Positions 7,115 to 8,146 of a DNA stretch of 8,146 nucleotides are shown here, piece by piece. The stretch is from Alphaproteobacteria bacterium (GTDB taxonomy: Bacteria; Pseudomonadota; Alphaproteobacteria; Rhizobiales; Devosiaceae), in the NCBI GenBank assembly GCA_024279575.1, contig JAJRRJ010000006.1, forward strand, positions 1-8,146, read 5' to 3'. How positions within the stretch are numbered: the first letter of the stretch is position 1; each line of letters opens with the position of its first letter. The notes under the pieces are model-generated. The model had not been told where the DNA came from, ran no database searches, and saw only the letters and a list, made by a program, of their open reading frames with translations. Both the position numbers and the translations under genes were made by a program.

Positions 7115-7168
7115 AAAAGCCAACAATAATCCCAACACCCTGTTTTTTTTACAATCGGAGCCTATCCC

Positions 7169-8074
7169 ATGACCCGTACTGTCCTCTCCTCCCCAACCAA
7201 AGAAGTCATTATTGGGTTTGATCAACCTTTTTGTGTCATTGGTGAACGCATTAATCCCACCGGACGCAAACTATTGGCGGCGGAAATGAAAGAAGGCAAT
7301 TATTCACGGGTTGAAGCGGACGCGCTGGCCCAGGTCGCCGCCGGAGCAACAGTGCTTGATATCAACGCCGGGATACCTTTGGCTGATGAGCCAAAAATTC
7401 TCGCTGACTGCATAAAGCTGGTACAATCGATCACCGATGTCCCCCTGTCCATTGACAGTTCAATTATTGATGCGCTGGAAGCCGGTCTTTCCGTTTATCA
7501 GGGCAAGGCTCTGGTCAATTCGGTCACCGGAGAAGACGAAAGCCTTGAGCGTGTTCTTCCGTTGATCAAAAAATACGGTGCCGCCGTGGTTGCTATTTCC
7601 AACGACGAAACCGGCATTTCCACGGATCCCGACGTGCGTTTTCAGGTGGCCAAAAAAATTGTAGAACGCGCCGCAGACTATGGAATTCCGCGAGAGGATG
7701 TGGTGGTGGACCCATTGGTCATGCCCGTTGGCGCCATGAATGACGCAGGGGTACAGGTCTTTACTTTGGTGCGCCGGTTGCGCGAAGAACTCAAAGTCAA
7801 CACAACCTGCGGCGCCTCAAATGTGGGCTTTGGTGTGCCAAACCGCCATGCCCTCACCGGGCATTTCATTTCAATGGCTGCCGCCATGGGCATGACATCA
7901 GCCATTATGAGCCCGCTACATGAAGAGCAAATGATCGCAGTTCAGGCTGCCAACGTACTCAACGGCCATGACCCGGACTGTGCCAACTGGCTGGCTAAAA
8001 ATCGTCCCCCCGTTGCCGAAGGCGAAGAAACATCTGGTCGTCGGCGTGGCGGCAGACGCCGCAACAGAAGCTGA
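7169..8074 (+). CDS. Methyltetrahydrofolate:corrinoid methyltransferase (pterin-binding module of split methionine synthase)
   Basis: Transfers the methyl group from 5-methyl-tetrahydrofolate to cob(I)alamin on the carrier protein. The 301-aa product is a pterin-binding TIM barrel with GERINPTGR 25-33, DINAG 64-68, SIDSS 94-98, NSVTGE 117-122, DPLVMP 181-186 and GASNVGFG 215-222, all around the folate site. It matches the second module of MetH and the AcsE/MtvA/MtrH-type enzymes. It ends with an arginine-rich tail, GRRRGGRRRNRS, much like that of the homocysteine enzyme at 4390-5394. GGAG lies 8 nt before the ATG. A 54-bp gap with a T8 run separates it from the preceding gene, but no hairpin precedes the T run, so read-through is likely. 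It is not dihydropteroate synthase: operon context and motifs favour a methyltransferase. Confidence 0.92.
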   Translation: MTRTVLSSPTKEVIIGFDQPFCVIGERINPTGRKLLAAEMKEGNYSRVEADALAQVAAGATVLDINAGIPLADEPKILADCIKLVQSITDVPLSIDSSIIDALEAGLSVYQGKALVNSVTGEDESLERVLPLIKKYGAAVVAISNDETGISTDPDVRFQVAKKIVERAADYGIPREDVVVDPLVMPVGAMNDAGVQVFTLVRRLREELKVNTTCGASNVGFGVPNRHALTGHFISMAAAMGMTSAIMSPLHEEQMIAVQAANVLNGHDPDCANWLAKNRPPVAEGEETSGRRRGGRRRNRS

Positions 8075-8081
8075 AAAAACA

Positions 8082-8146
8082 ATGTCTGGCGAAAAAACCG
8101 CAAAGGTAATATTCCAACCCTCAGGTAAAAGCGGCCACTTTGAGCA
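8082..8146 (+). CDS. RamA-like corrinoid activation protein, ferredoxin/ASKHA type (N-terminus only)
   Basis: Only 21 codons are visible: ATG 8082 then SGEKTAKVIFQPSGKSGHFE. The strand VIFQPSGKSG.F is what I recall at the start of the 2Fe-2S ferredoxin domain of large (about 650-700 aa) ASKHA/DUF4445 proteins related to RamA, which reduce inactive cob(II)alamin back to cob(I)alamin using ATP. It begins 7 bp after the folate methyltransferase stop, so same operon, and supplies a function otherwise missing since no MetH SAM-binding reactivation domain is present. The call rests on a short match plus context. No strong ribosome site; translation may follow termination of the previous gene. Confidence 0.65.
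   Translation, partial: MSGEKTAKVIFQPSGKSGHFE

Noticed and set aside
7115..7168. T8 run as a rho-independent terminator within the operon
   Set aside because: No GC-rich hairpin directly precedes the T run, and genes on both sides belong to one system.

Overview
The window looks like a moderate-GC alphaproteobacterial chromosome, possibly marine. This rests on three things: the gene order rlpA-dacF-tmk-holB; a DNA polymerase III delta' subunit with an alphaproteobacterial-type P-loop and no zinc-binding cysteine cluster; and a methionine synthase split into separate proteins accompanied by DUF1638 and Virulence_fact proteins, as I recall from Rhodobacterales and relatives. Genus cannot be set from the sequence alone. 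No mobile elements, CRISPR arrays, tRNAs or rRNAs were seen.

Left half (1-4097, all minus strand): a housekeeping row read right to left. It starts with an RlpA-type septal lipoprotein (rlpA). After a 133-bp gap with a possible promoter, a hairpin and a 12-bp direct repeat comes a D-alanyl-D-alanine carboxypeptidase. Next is thymidylate kinase (tmk), then DNA polymerase III delta' (holB), which overlaps tmk by 4 bp (ATGA) and runs off the left edge. The first two genes remodel peptidoglycan; the last two serve dTTP supply and DNA replication.

Centre (4098-4389): a divergent intergenic region. It holds a perfect 16-bp palindrome (4326-4341) about 48 bp before the plus-strand operon, a good candidate operator. 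Segments capable of long-range pairing flank it.

Right half (4390-8146, all plus strand): a dispersed cobalamin-dependent methionine synthase. In order: a zinc-type homocysteine S-methyltransferase, a corrinoid (B12-binding) carrier protein, a DUF1638 protein, a small Virulence_fact-family protein translationally coupled to it, a methyltetrahydrofolate:corrinoid methyltransferase, and the first 21 codons of what looks like a RamA-like ferredoxin/ASKHA corrinoid reactivase. Together these would replace the homocysteine, folate, B12 and reactivation modules of MetH. The reactivation module (SAM plus flavodoxin in MetH) appears replaced by an iron-sulfur reactivase. DUF1638 and Virulence_fact have no assigned biochemistry that I know of and are the least understood part. 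Both methyltransferases end in arginine-rich tails while the corrinoid carrier begins with a strongly acidic segment, which suggests electrostatic docking.
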